Counted from the stretch's first letter, positions 53,628 to 63,379 are shown. The stretch is 64,000 bases of DNA from Kastovskya adunca ATA6-11-RM4 (GCA_019359445.1 JAHHHJ010000013.1:1-64000); one strand, 5' to 3'. Translations and numbers: made by a program. Notes: generated by a model from the letters alone, not told the origin.

Positions 53628-56429
53628 CTACTCGGTTTTTTCTTGATTTTCCAGTTGTTCGGGATTTACAGCGTCTGATTGCGATCGCTCAAAATTATTT
53701 TGCGGCGACTCTGTTGGCTGATCTTGAGTCCCACTGCCGGATTCTACCTCCGAAGTGGTTTCGCTTTCTGGCTCAACATTTAGTTCAGCACTAGCGGAGG
53801 CTTCCGAGTCCATCTCTTCCGGCGGTGGAATTGTGTCTTGATTATCCTCAGAGATTTCTTCCGTTACCTGAGCGATTTCCAAGGAGAAATCTGCCTCAGA
53901 CTCCACTATCGAGATTGCTTCTTCAGAGGTTATGGCGGTCGATTCATGATCTACCCAACCCATGAACATCTCATCAGCAATCTCGTCTTGTTGATCCCAA
54001 TCAAAAGCTTCTGGAAATAAATCCGGAGTTAAAGCTAAATTGGCTGACGGTGTTACTTCCTCTGTTCCTAAGTTAGGGGCTTCCTCCCAGACTGTGTTTG
54101 GGGAAATTTCCGCTTCAGCCTCTGGCTCCTGATAGCCTTGTTGATCCTTTGCTTCTCCCGCCTCTGTCACGGCTTCTGAGGAAGAAAATTCTGGATCGAT
54201 ATCAAACGCTTCTGGTGGTGGCAATGTGTCTTGAGTATCCGATGACTCTGGCGATGTTTCCTCCCCGTTGAGCAGCGTTACCTCATCTAAGGTGAGTTCT
54301 TCAGTGGGAAATAAACCAGGGTCGAAATCTGATTCTTCTGCTTTCAGGGAAGAGGTTTCTTCCCCTGATGTTGTGTCGAGCTGATACTCTCCATCTTCTG
54401 CCAGAACCTCAGTTGGATCAGGGAAGGTTTGGTTACCTGGGTTGAGTCCGGCGGTGGATTCGGGAGGATTCCTCTCAAACGCTTCTGTATCGGCGGTTGG
54501 TGTTCTCTCCGTTAGAGGGTTCTCCAATGTTGACGGTTGCGGTAGTCCTAAACCTTCAAAGCGGTGGAGGTCTTCGCTTAATTGCTGGAGTGTTGTTTGA
54601 TCTAGCCGTAAGTCTCGATTTTGTTCGCGCGATGCGCGATCGCTGCTCAACAAATCTTCATTAGGGGAGGCAGGGTCATAATTTTCTTCTGTGGCGCTCA
54701 CTGTTGATTCACCCCAGCTTGAAAATCCTGAAAATTGGTCAGGAGAATTTGGGGAATTGTCTGCCTCGATCCCCATTTCTTCAAATAAATCTGTCAGAGC
54801 ATTGATTTTTTCGCTCCGCTCGGAATCTTCCGTACCTTCTGGATCAGGCAGGACATCAACGTTAGGTAGCGATACATCTACCGCATCCACCCTGTCAGTT
54901 GTGGTCGCCTTATCCGGTAAATCAGCATCTAGAAATCCTATTGGCGGCGAATTTGGAGAAAACAAAATCTCTTCCCAAGAACCAGTTGACTGCTCCAAAG
55001 GCAACGGCGTTTCTGGAGTTAAATTTGCCGGGTCTGATATCCCATCAAACAAGGCGTCCTTCATCTGAGTTGAAAGGGAATTGACGGGTTGACTCAGCGG
55101 TGGCTGTTGAGCCGCCGGATCGATTTCAGGTGCCGTCTGTGATGCGATCGCCTCTTCCGCCTCGGCACCTACTAAGTCAGGCTCATCTAACGGTAATGGT
55201 GGGCTAACCGCATTAGTTCCAAAGAGACTTTCGTACAACTCGTCAATTTCCTCTGGAAGGCGTTCCCTCCCTTCTACGCCAGAGGGGGAACTTTCTAGTT
55301 GACTGAGCCACGCTTCAAGTTCCTGCCTATTTGACAACTCCGGCACCAGGACGCCCTCAGTTTCGGGAAATAGGGATTGAGACTCATCCAGGTCTATCTG
55401 GATTAACGCGTCCATTGCCTCAGCATCTGGTAGTGTTTCCTGGCGATCGCTGTCCTCATTCAGAGGAGGAGTGTCTTGGTTCTGGTCTTCCTCTTCTGAG
55501 GGGGTGTTAGGAGCCGTACCTGTTGAGGTCATCTCCATACCCGCAAAGGGGAACTGTGATGGTTTGGCTACACTCGGTTTCGCCAGAGTATTTAGGCTTA
55601 ACTCCAAAGGTGGGAAGGGTTCTGAGCCAACTGGCGGCATCGTTTGGCTGCGGTCTAAAACGTCATCTGCATTCTTTGGCAAGGATTCCAGAGTTGAAGT
55701 TTCTTTCCCCAGTTGTTGTATTAGGCGATTAACCAGCACGGTAAACATCATCTCTGTGCGCCCGCCCAGGTTATGCATGTTTTCTAGTCCTTGGGCTAGG
55801 GACTCCTGATAGCTTTGAAGATTGCGCTGGAACGTCTCGAAGATGATGCGTTGATTTTCGTCCAGGGTAAGGATTAATTGATCAAACTGGTTGGGGACTT
55901 GACTCAGTTGCTCTAGGTGTTGGGGTTGGGTAGGTAAGGAAGATGGAGTGTTCAGACGTTGGTTAAAGCTGTCTTGCCATCGCTCCATCAACGCTTGAGA
56001 AAATTCAGCGAGCAATTGCTGTTGATCTGCTGTTTGTTCGCGAGGCGCTTGATTTTGTTGCCGAGTCGCTTCGAGTTGCCGTATTTCTGCTAAGAGGGAC
56101 TCTCGCTGTTGACGCAGGATGGCAACATCGGCTTGTAAGGGTTGGAGTAATTCTGAGCGCAGAATATCAACGGCTTGAGAGACGGATTGCCCAATCGGTT
56201 GATTTAGCTCCGACGGAACGGTGTTGGCGGCGGGTAATGGCTCCGAAGCCGCCTTTTTTTGCTGGACAACGAGATAGCTCCGCACTCGTTCGAGAACTTG
56301 ACGCAAAGCCGCGCTATCTCCTGGCTTATACCAGGGAAGATGAGAACCGGCATTGGGCAAAATGCGGTCAATATCAGCAATGAGGTCTTGAATATCCTTC
56401 TGAGAAGTCACGGTGGAACCCAAATGCAA
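53628..56429 (-). CDS. Large acidic low-complexity protein with N-terminal coiled coil
   Basis: The 933-residue protein has a structured N-terminal part (about 1-240): a short globular start (DIQDLIADIDRILPNAGSHL) and coiled-coil segments (about 90-135 and 190-240). About 690 residues that look disordered follow, rich in Glu, Asp, Ser, Pro and Thr. Short motifs recur in the tail: QDTPPLNED, QETLPDAEAMD, QDTLPPPEAFD and QDTIPPPEEMD. No membrane segment or catalytic motif. It is the first of two genes with the Hsp70-like gene. I do not recognise the family; a scaffold or adaptor role is inferred from composition. Confidence 0.75.
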   Translation of the reverse strand: MHLGSTVTSQKDIQDLIADIDRILPNAGSHLPWYKPGDSAALRQVLERVRSYLVVQQKKAASEPLPAANTVPSELNQPIGQSVSQAVDILRSELLQPLQADVAILRQQRESLLAEIRQLEATRQQNQAPREQTADQQQLLAEFSQALMERWQDSFNQRLNTPSSLPTQPQHLEQLSQVPNQFDQLILTLDENQRIIFETFQRNLQSYQESLAQGLENMHNLGGRTEMMFTVLVNRLIQQLGKETSTLESLPKNADDVLDRSQTMPPVGSEPFPPLELSLNTLAKPSVAKPSQFPFAGMEMTSTGTAPNTPSEEEDQNQDTPPLNEDSDRQETLPDAEAMDALIQIDLDESQSLFPETEGVLVPELSNRQELEAWLSQLESSPSGVEGRERLPEEIDELYESLFGTNAVSPPLPLDEPDLVGAEAEEAIASQTAPEIDPAAQQPPLSQPVNSLSTQMKDALFDGISDPANLTPETPLPLEQSTGSWEEILFSPNSPPIGFLDADLPDKATTTDRVDAVDVSLPNVDVLPDPEGTEDSERSEKINALTDLFEEMGIEADNSPNSPDQFSGFSSWGESTVSATEENYDPASPNEDLLSSDRASREQNRDLRLDQTTLQQLSEDLHRFEGLGLPQPSTLENPLTERTPTADTEAFERNPPESTAGLNPGNQTFPDPTEVLAEDGEYQLDTTSGEETSSLKAEESDFDPGLFPTEELTLDEVTLLNGEETSPESSDTQDTLPPPEAFDIDPEFSSSEAVTEAGEAKDQQGYQEPEAEAEISPNTVWEEAPNLGTEEVTPSANLALTPDLFPEAFDWDQQDEIADEMFMGWVDHESTAITSEEAISIVESEADFSLEIAQVTEEISEDNQDTIPPPEEMDSEASASAELNVEPESETTSEVESGSGTQDQPTESPQNNFERSQSDAVNPEQLENQEKTE

Positions 56430-57189
56430 GAACGAGCGTGGCGAGGTGATATCGCCGCTTGATGCGAGAGACTAGGTATCCTCATTTCAAGGGTGAGGTC
56501 AAGTTGAGGAGCAAGTAGCTCGCTACCGCTAGCTACTAATGTTAATGCGCGATCGCAACGTAACCCCATCAGATTTGCTCATCAGTGAGTGCGAACTGCC
56601 TTGAGCGCTCACTATGGCGGGAAAAAATCCCTTGCCAGCTACCAAATCCCCACCAGCAGAACTACCAAGCATCGATTCTGACTGGTAAGATTTTCACCAT
56701 CATAAACGCATTCCTCCCTCTCATCTGTCAAGACGGGAGAATAGGGAATCTATATAGAGGAGTTTTAAAAGACTCCTCTATATAGCGCATAATAACGAGG
56801 TGCATACTGCTTTGACTGTTGTTTTGAACCGACTTTTGCCTGATTAGCGGTGTCCTTGTGACGTTTTGTGCAATGTCGTTGCCATTGTCGGCAGGCAACG
56901 AAGTAAAATCTTCAGGCATTTGGGATTTGTCAATGGTGCTCTAATGTGTCCGCCGCACCAAGCGAAGGCTCTAAACAGCCTAGGGCTTGTTGGGACTTCA
57001 ACGAGAGCGTATTGTCCTTGTTCACTCTTAATTGAGTAACAAAGTAGAAAGCAGGTAAACAAACTACAACAGTCACGTTAGCCAAGCGTCTTCTGATGCT
57101 TTGGCGATCGCGCTTCATCATCGTCGCCTGCCTCAAACAGTGGACTACTGATTATTTTGTCCACGACGTTTACAATGTGCCTTGGCTCT
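56430..57189. other. Divergent intergenic region upstream of the Crp-family gene
   Basis: About 760 nt without a supported gene, apart from the strong palindrome listed separately. Small frames (66-72 codons) here have no features. Confidence 0.5.
56750..56785. repeat. Perfect 14-bp inverted repeat (hairpin)
   Basis: CTATATAGAGGAGT (56750-56763) and ACTCCTCTATATAG (56772-56785) flank TTTAAAAG. The hairpin is near the middle of a gene-free region between divergent genes, so it is not an obvious terminator. It may be a small RNA, an operator or a MITE-like remnant. Confidence 0.75.
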
Positions 57190-57894
57190 ATGGAAGACCG
57201 CTACAGCCCACAAGAAATGAATCACGTTAACGAGTTGATTTGCTCAGCTCCTTTCTTCACGGGCTTGCCCGAAGGCAGTGTGGAGAAAGCCACAGCTCAT
57301 GTCGTCACCCGTGGTCATCCAGCTAATCGGGTCATTCTCCTGGAAAATGACTGGGGTGGCTCCGTGTACTTTATCTTGGAGGGTTGGGCAAAGATTCGTA
57401 CATACAATCTCGATGGCAAAGAGGTAACGCTCAATATTTTGGGTAAGGGAGAACTCTTTGGTGAAATGGCAGCCTTGGATGAAGTGCCTCGTTCTACAGA
57501 TGTCATTACCTTGACGCCAACCACTATTGGAAGTGTTCCAGCACAAGATTTTGTCCAGTTAATTCATTCCGAACCTCTGGCTGGTGTTCGTTTGGCACAG
57601 CTAATGGCAAAACGCCTGCGGCAAGTCAATCGTCGCTTGCGTTTACGAGAGTCAGACAGTGTGTCGCGAGTCGCAGATACATTGTTATTTCTCGCCGAGA
57701 GTCAAGGCAAAACCCGACAGCAGGGAACAGAGATTCCCAACCTGCCCCATCGAGAACTCAGTAGCCTCAGTGGCTTGGCACGGGAGACAGTCACCAGGGT
57801 ATTGACTAAGCTGGAGAAGAAAGCGCTAATTAAGCGCGATCACGATATTCTTTGTATTCCCGATTTACAAGCCTTGGAGAGAATTATTGCGTAA
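57190..57894 (+). CDS. Crp/Fnr-family transcriptional regulator
   Basis: The 234-residue protein has a cyclic-nucleotide-binding jellyroll with the phosphate-binding-cassette-like GELFGEMAALDEVPRST (about 88-104), which keeps the Glu and Arg-Ser that contact cAMP in Crp. A long helix and a Crp-type HTH follow (about 186-213, HRELSSLSGLARETVTRVL). It may therefore respond to cAMP. Starts: ATG 57190 chosen because the fold begins soon after; TTG 57157 and ATG 57175 are alternatives. It is not NtcA by the HTH sequence. Transcribed toward the universal stress gene. Confidence 0.9.
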   Translation: MEDRYSPQEMNHVNELICSAPFFTGLPEGSVEKATAHVVTRGHPANRVILLENDWGGSVYFILEGWAKIRTYNLDGKEVTLNILGKGELFGEMAALDEVPRSTDVITLTPTTIGSVPAQDFVQLIHSEPLAGVRLAQLMAKRLRQVNRRLRLRESDSVSRVADTLLFLAESQGKTRQQGTEIPNLPHRELSSLSGLARETVTRVLTKLEKKALIKRDHDILCIPDLQALERIIA

Positions 57895-58022
57895 TTAGTC
57901 AGTTGTTAATAGCACTGGGTATGGCTAATGGTTAATTTCATCCTTCATCCTGGGCTACGAGGGAGCGGCGCTAATCAAAGTTGTACATAACTTGATCTTT
58001 TTTCCCCAATCTCCTATCAACT

Positions 58023-58583
58023 ATGGCCTTTCAGAGAATTCTTGTTGCCGTCGAGCGATCGCCATTGTCTGAGTTTGTCTTTGCTCAAGCACTGGAATTG
58101 GCGCAATTAAATCGCGCTAGCTTGCGGTTGCTGCATTGCCTCACCCACGAAGTGATTGGGCAATCAACAACGCCAATGTCGATGCCGACAGGTACCTATC
58201 CCGAGGCGATGAATTTTAACTATCCCACCCAACACCTCCTGATTGAGGAGCGCATTGAGGAGGCAAAGGATTTACTCAAGCGCCACTCTGAGGAAGCCAA
58301 GAATCAAGGAGTGCCAACAACAGCAGATTACAAAGTTGGTGAGGCGGGGGTGGTACTGTGTGAAGTTGCCCAGCAGTGGGGAGCCGATCTGATTGTGGTA
58401 GGGCGTCGAGGTCGGACGGGGCTACCAGAGGCGGTGCTGGGAAGTGTGAGTAATCATGTTATGCACCACGCTCCTTGTTCAGTCTTGGTGATACAGGAGG
58501 TAGAGAAAGAAGCACCTGTAAACACACCCTCTGACCTTTCCTCGGTAGTAGTTAATCCGTCACACCCTCAGACGGAGGGTTAA
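58023..58583 (+). CDS. Universal stress protein
   Basis: The 186-residue UspA-fold protein starts FQRILVAVERSPLSEFVF and has the ATP-binding motif VVGRRGRTGLPEAVLGSVS followed by ICSVLVI-type strand (PCSVLVIQEV). An insertion of about 40 residues (Met/Pro-rich, 45-80) lies between the first strands. It lies 128 nt after the Crp-family gene on the same strand. Confidence 0.93.
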   Translation: MAFQRILVAVERSPLSEFVFAQALELAQLNRASLRLLHCLTHEVIGQSTTPMSMPTGTYPEAMNFNYPTQHLLIEERIEEAKDLLKRHSEEAKNQGVPTTADYKVGEAGVVLCEVAQQWGADLIVVGRRGRTGLPEAVLGSVSNHVMHHAPCSVLVIQEVEKEAPVNTPSDLSSVVVNPSHPQTEG

Positions 58584-58616
58584 AGTGGAGATCGGTCAAG
58601 AGTTTAGTAAATTTGC

Positions 58617-59396
58617 ATGAGCGATTCCTTTGATGACGCCCACCTTAATCAGAATGCTGATGATGAAGCACCCAACGGTAAGCCTTCAAAATCGGTAACC
58701 CAATCCCAAAGTGGCAATGAAGTAGGGCAGGACTTGGAGCCTAACCAGGGTTTGAAGGCGTTACCGAAGACGGGACTGACAACTGACCCCATCGTGATGG
58801 TGGAAACGGCATTTCTTGCCAGTACTGCCAGCTTGATTTGGCTGATTAATTATTACTTTCCTTTAGGGCCAGTGTGGCGGATGTTTTTCCCCATCCCGAT
58901 TGCGCTGGTTTATTTGCGGCGAGGAAATCGCGCCTCCTGGATGGCAGCGTTGGTGTCGGGGTTACTGCTTTCGGTGCTAATGGGCCCGACCCGCAGTATC
59001 TTGTTTGTGATTCCCTATGGTTTGATGGGTGTCCAGTTAGGGGTGATGTGGAAACGTCATGTCGGCTGGTTGTGGTCGATTGGGGTGGGGTCAATTTTAG
59101 GGACGATTGGCTTCTTTTTCCGGTTTTGGCTGCTGTCGTTGCTGTTGGGTGAAGACCTCTGGGTTTATGTAATGACCCAGATTACCCAATTATTGGAGTG
59201 GGGGTTTGTCAGGCTAGGGTTGCTGGCACAGCCGAGTCTGCCCTTGGTGCAGGCGATCGCGATCATCTCTATTATCATCAACCAAATTGTTTATCTATTT
59301 GTGGTTCATCTCGTGGCACTGTTGATGCTCGATCGTTTGGGCAATCCGATCCCACGACCACCGAACTGGGTGCAGGTCTTGCTGGATTACGAATAA
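58617..59396 (+). CDS. DUF2232 membrane protein
   Basis: The 259-residue protein has a hydrophilic N-terminus of about 65 residues and then about seven membrane segments (for example ASTASLIWLINYYFPLGPVW, and IAIISIIINQIVYLFVVHLV near the end). It matches the DUF2232 / YybS-like layout, possibly an S-component-like or lipid-related membrane protein. It lies 33 nt after the universal stress gene and 5 nt before cobT, so it is likely in one operon with cobT. Confidence 0.85.
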   Translation: MSDSFDDAHLNQNADDEAPNGKPSKSVTQSQSGNEVGQDLEPNQGLKALPKTGLTTDPIVMVETAFLASTASLIWLINYYFPLGPVWRMFFPIPIALVYLRRGNRASWMAALVSGLLLSVLMGPTRSILFVIPYGLMGVQLGVMWKRHVGWLWSIGVGSILGTIGFFFRFWLLSLLLGEDLWVYVMTQITQLLEWGFVRLGLLAQPSLPLVQAIAIISIIINQIVYLFVVHLVALLMLDRLGNPIPRPPNWVQVLLDYE

Positions 59397-59401
59397 TTAA
59401 G

Positions 59402-60505
59402 ATGATTCGGGTTTATACGCAGGCGTCACAGGGTGATCAATGGTTGCGGCGCTATCGCGGACGCTCTCCTGTTTTGGCTTGCGTGTTGGGATTTACAGCA
59501 ACGGGGCTGATCCCTGGGATCTCAGCCGCTGGAGCAACGCCGGATGACCGCAGGTATACAGCGATCGCGGATGCGGAATTTCTCTACAATGGGCCGACAA
59601 TTGCCCCCCAGTATCCCTTACCCCCACTGACGGCTGGAGCCTCACCCGTACTGATTTCTCGTGCTGTCGTCGAAGCCTTGAGTATTCCTCTTTATTTATT
59701 CAATGCGGGTTTACCCCATCCCCCTGCTGTTCCCGCCATTAACTTGGGGGGTGTTCCGGCAGATTGCCTGAGCACGGGTGCTGCCTTACCCCTAACCATC
59801 GTTAAACATCTGTTTGAGCAAGGCTTGCAGTGGGGGCAGACCCTGGCGACGGTGGTTGGCGATCGCTATGTAATTATTAGTGAGTGTGTTGTCGGGGGAA
59901 CGACAACCGCTCTTGGTGTGCTTACAGGCTTAGGAATTGCCGCAACAGGCAAAGTTAATAGCTCTCATCCCACCTGCAATCATGCTCAGAAGTGGGAGAT
60001 TGTGCAAGCCGGGTTGCGTCAGGCTGGGTTAGAAGGTCAAACGGCTTTCGATCCCCTCAAGCTCGTCGCTGCTGTCGGCGATCCCATGCAAATTGTGGCG
60101 GCAGGGATGGCGATCGCTGCGAGTCGGAGTTGTGGGGTCTTACTAGCAGGAGGCACGCAAATGCTAGCTACCTATGCCCTGATAGCAGCAGTGGCTCGGC
60201 ATCACCACCTAGCATGGCAACCCCAAGAAATCGTCGTAGGCACAACCCGCTGGGTCGCGGAAGACCCAACTGGAGATACAGTCGGTTTAGCACAAGCTGT
60301 AGGCTCGGTGGCGCTAATCGCAACATCGCTAAGTTTTGCCCAGTCTCGCTATCCTCAGCTTCAGTCCTACGAAGCGGGATATGTCAAAGAAGGTGTTGGG
60401 GCTGGAGGTTGTGCGATCGCTGCTCACTTAACAACCGGCTGGGATCAAAGAAAACTTCTGCAAGTGATTGAAGCAGTGGTAGAGCGATACAGCCAAAACC
60501 ATTAA
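59402..60505 (+). CDS. cobT: Nicotinate mononucleotide-dependent phosphoribosyltransferase CobT (TIGR00303 type)
   Basis: CobT activates the lower base for cobamide (pseudo-B12 or B12) assembly. The 367-residue protein has the LACVLGFTATGLIPGISAAGATP-type start (read in pieces), VVGDRYVIISECVVGGTTTALGVL (in pieces) and a C-terminal GGTQMLATYALIAAV segment. It matches the cyanobacterial/archaeal CobT branch. The true start is ATG 59402, just after the DUF2232 stop; the frame is open upstream inside that gene, but out of its frame. Confidence 0.88.
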   Translation: MIRVYTQASQGDQWLRRYRGRSPVLACVLGFTATGLIPGISAAGATPDDRRYTAIADAEFLYNGPTIAPQYPLPPLTAGASPVLISRAVVEALSIPLYLFNAGLPHPPAVPAINLGGVPADCLSTGAALPLTIVKHLFEQGLQWGQTLATVVGDRYVIISECVVGGTTTALGVLTGLGIAATGKVNSSHPTCNHAQKWEIVQAGLRQAGLEGQTAFDPLKLVAAVGDPMQIVAAGMAIAASRSCGVLLAGGTQMLATYALIAAVARHHHLAWQPQEIVVGTTRWVAEDPTGDTVGLAQAVGSVALIATSLSFAQSRYPQLQSYEAGYVKEGVGAGGCAIAAHLTTGWDQRKLLQVIEAVVERYSQNH

Positions 60506-60597
60506 CTGGGCTGAAAGGAAAACTTCGGTGAGCTAGTAAGGCTTGATATTTACTGATCAAGGCGAGCCGTAAATCTGTTCTACCTTGACGAGTTAGC

Positions 60598-60972
60598 TTA
60601 AGAATGAATGCGTTGGGATAGTAGCTGTTCTTCGAGAGCAGCAATGCGGTTGTAGGCGGCTGTGAGTTGGGCTGTCAACCGTTGTATTTGAATGTCTGGA
60701 GTGATCGTGCTGTTGGTATTGTGAGCGGAATTGCTTTCTATGCAATTACTATCAACCAATACATCTTTATGTGTCATTGCGGAGTTAATCCGACTGCTTG
60801 AGTAGGAGGGGAAACAGCGATCGCTTAGTGAGGAAGGAGAGCCTACCTGAACTGACATCTGCCGAAAGTCAGACAACGATTCTGGAATTTTGTGGCTCAG
60901 TTGCTCAATGATTTGATATAAAGCGTCTACTTTATGGTTCAACGTTGTGATTTGTTGTTGAAGTGCATCCAT
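60598..60972 (-). CDS. Small coiled-coil protein, function unknown
   Basis: The 124-residue protein has heptad-patterned helices at both ends (LQQQITTLNHKVDALYQIIE near the start and IQRLTAQLTAAYNRIAALEE near the end), joined by a Ser/Asn-rich, probably disordered linker. Convergent with cobT. I do not recognise the family. Confidence 0.6.
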   Translation of the reverse strand: MDALQQQITTLNHKVDALYQIIEQLSHKIPESLSDFRQMSVQVGSPSSLSDRCFPSYSSSRINSAMTHKDVLVDSNCIESNSAHNTNSTITPDIQIQRLTAQLTAAYNRIAALEEQLLSQRIHS

Positions 60973-61534
60973 GCGATTGCCTTGTCCCTATATGTGCTTT
61001 ATATGTGCTTTTCTCATGCTATGCAACTTATTGAGAAACTACGCCTAGTTTTGAATCATTTAAGTGTTGCTTGACTATTTATAAGCCTTTTAAATAATTC
61101 TCCTAAAGTTCTTAGGCAAGCGAATTTGAATAGCATAAGTCAGCATTTGCTGTTCTGATTCTATCTTTCGTTTACTAAAAATTGACTGATCCCCACTTAA
61201 TCGCGGAATATCTTTATGTTTCTCAGTAAATGTGAATTGAGCACTCACGCTTTGGGTAAATGTACTTAGTTTATTTGTCTGTATTTTTATAAGGAAAATC
61301 GCGCAAAGCGCTTATATAGCCAGAGAAACAGCAATAAATAGCGATAATATTTAATTAAGAAAGATTAATCCACAATGTGTCATTAGTAGCGAAAATTTCC
61401 TTTTGTGTCAATCTTCAACTCGATATAAATCTGCTAGAGATTATTGGTATAAAGGAAAACAAAATTCCTGCTTCTTGCTTCAAACAAGTAAATCTTAATT
61501 TTCTACCTATAGATTGAGGTCAATCTAAAAAAAC
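60973..61534. other. AT-rich divergent intergenic region
   Basis: About 560 nt with no gene. It carries the promoters of the coiled-coil gene and of the lyase gene; no motif recognised. Confidence 0.5.
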
Positions 61535-62164
61535 ATGCTTAAATTTCAGGAATTTTTTACAGCTTGTACAGGTTTATGGAAAACGGAAAGAACTTATCAT
61601 TCCGTTCTTCAAGGTGAGATAGAACGCTCTTATACAGAATTTAGAGTAGAAACCCTAAGAAATGACGAGAAACAGCAGATTTTGTCCTTGTCTCAATTTG
61701 GGGAAATAAAAGTAGATATGGCAAAAGCGACAGTTGAAGGGACATGTCCGGGATTTGCGATCGCCTTTGACACGGTTTCCGAAACGGGCGAAGAAGTGTC
61801 CATGAGTTTGAAGGCACTCTTTGTTCCCGATCAATATGTCAGTATTGATACCGAAATGGAGATGCCGCCTTTACCCGCAGGGGCGATTGTTCCTGAAGCC
61901 GAGGAAGTCGTTCAGGGCTTTTACTGGCGGGATCAGGGCTACTCTGAAGCCGGGGCGATCGCTAGTCGCTTTACCTACCTTCCCAGTCGGCAAACCCTAG
62001 AGATGACAACCTACTACCGTCGTTCTGTCGCTGTCGATCAAATGCGCTTTGTCGCACCAGATATGCGACTTCGCACCATCATTACCTACCAACGCCCAGA
62101 AGAAAACGTTACCCCCACCGTCATTGACTTAGTTGGCTTTGGTGTAGAGCGACGACAGGATTGA
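61535..62164 (+). CDS. Phycobiliprotein lyase, CpcS/CpeS family
   Basis: Lyases of this lipocalin-like family attach bilin chromophores to Cys residues of phycobiliproteins. The 209-residue protein starts FQEFFTACTGLWKTERTYHS, the diagnostic opening, and has SYTEFRVETL and YRRSVAVDQMRFVAPDMRLR. At 209 residues it is longer than the shortest CpcS; the sub-type and bilin are not determined. Followed by a solute-binding-protein gene 57 nt on. Confidence 0.88.
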   Translation: MLKFQEFFTACTGLWKTERTYHSVLQGEIERSYTEFRVETLRNDEKQQILSLSQFGEIKVDMAKATVEGTCPGFAIAFDTVSETGEEVSMSLKALFVPDQYVSIDTEMEMPPLPAGAIVPEAEEVVQGFYWRDQGYSEAGAIASRFTYLPSRQTLEMTTYYRRSVAVDQMRFVAPDMRLRTIITYQRPEENVTPTVIDLVGFGVERRQD

Positions 62165-62221
62165 GGGACGAGGGAGTAGAAGCGAAGGATAGAATTGTCT
62201 CTAGTCGGTGATAAGGAAAGT

Positions 62222-63379
62222 ATGGATCGACGATCGTTTTTAGTGAGTGCCGGAGGGCTGGCACTGTCACAGCTCACAGCAGGCTGTAGCCGTGGCAGTT
62301 CCGCAGATTTAAAAGTGCGGCTGTTAAAAGATTCCATTCCCGCCCAGCTAACGGGAGAATTTCGTAGGGAATTGCAGCAACCTAGCCGCCTCAGTTTTGA
62401 CCCTGAAGAGCAACTCAAGGAGTTATTCAATCGTCTGCAAGCTTGGAAAAAGCAGGCGACGAATAGCGATACTCCCTCATCCTCCCCCTTTTCCTTTGCT
62501 AGACGCCAGCCGCCAGCCGTGGCTAATTTGGTGACAATCGGTGACTTTTGGCTAGCACAGGCAATTCAGCAGGAATTGATTCAACCGCTAGACATCGCTG
62601 AACTGTCTGGGTGGCAGCAACTTCCCAATCGCTGGAAACTGTTAGTTGAGCGAAACTCGCAAGGGGAAGTGGATAAATCTGGAGCTGTCTGGGGGGCACC
62701 GTATCGCTGGGGTAGTACCGTCATTGCCTATCGCCGGGACAAGTTCCAGGAGCTGGGCTGGACACCCACGGATTGGAGTGACTTATGGCGTCCAGAATTA
62801 AAAGATCGTATTTCACTCTTAAGCTCGCCGCGAGAAACAATCGGACTAACCTTAAAAAAACTAGGGCACTCCTACAATACGCTGGATTTAGCCCAGGTAA
62901 ATAACCTAGAAAAAGAATTGCTGGCTCTACATCAACAAGCCAGACTTTATAGTTCCGACAAGTACCTGCAACCTTTGATGTTAGGTGATACCTGGTTAGC
63001 AGTGGGATGGTCTACAGATTTACTATCCTTGCGATCGCACGATCCTCAAATTGAGGTAGTCGTTCCGCGATCGGGAACCGCATTGTGGGCAGACTTGTGG
63101 GTACAACCGAAATCCAATGCCAATCCCAACTCAGATCTAGTAAAGCAGTGGATTAACTTTTGCTGGCAACCCGAACCCGCCATCGAAATCACCCTATTTA
63201 GCGAAGGTACCTCACCCATCATTAACGGGATGAAGCCCGCTAACCTACCGAAGGATATCCAAAGCAATCCGTTACTCCTACCAGACGAGGAAATCCTCGA
63301 TAGAAGCGAGTTCTTGCTTCCCCTACCCAAGGAAGTGCAGGAGGAGTACCTGTCTCTGTGGCGAGAAGTTAGAGTTTAG
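62222..63379 (+). CDS. Extracellular solute-binding lipoprotein with Tat-like signal
   Basis: The product of 385 residues begins MDRRSFLVSAGGLAL, with a twin-Arg RRSFL motif, and ends its signal with lipobox LTAGC, so it is probably a Tat-exported lipoprotein. The mature part resembles PotD-type spermidine/iron-binding proteins (AVANLVTIGDFWLAQAIQQE, APYRWGSTVIAYRRD, WTDWSDLW-type lobes). No permease or ATPase is adjacent. The start ATG 62222 is nine codons inside the longest frame. Confidence 0.85.
   Translation: MDRRSFLVSAGGLALSQLTAGCSRGSSADLKVRLLKDSIPAQLTGEFRRELQQPSRLSFDPEEQLKELFNRLQAWKKQATNSDTPSSSPFSFARRQPPAVANLVTIGDFWLAQAIQQELIQPLDIAELSGWQQLPNRWKLLVERNSQGEVDKSGAVWGAPYRWGSTVIAYRRDKFQELGWTPTDWSDLWRPELKDRISLLSSPRETIGLTLKKLGHSYNTLDLAQVNNLEKELLALHQQARLYSSDKYLQPLMLGDTWLAVGWSTDLLSLRSHDPQIEVVVPRSGTALWADLWVQPKSNANPNSDLVKQWINFCWQPEPAIEITLFSEGTSPIINGMKPANLPKDIQSNPLLLPDEEILDRSEFLLPLPKEVQEEYLSLWREVRV

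Noticed and set aside
59198-59401. N-terminal extension of CobT
   Set aside because: It overlaps the DUF2232 gene in another frame and has no similarity to CobT; ATG 59402, right after the DUF2232 stop, fits the family start.
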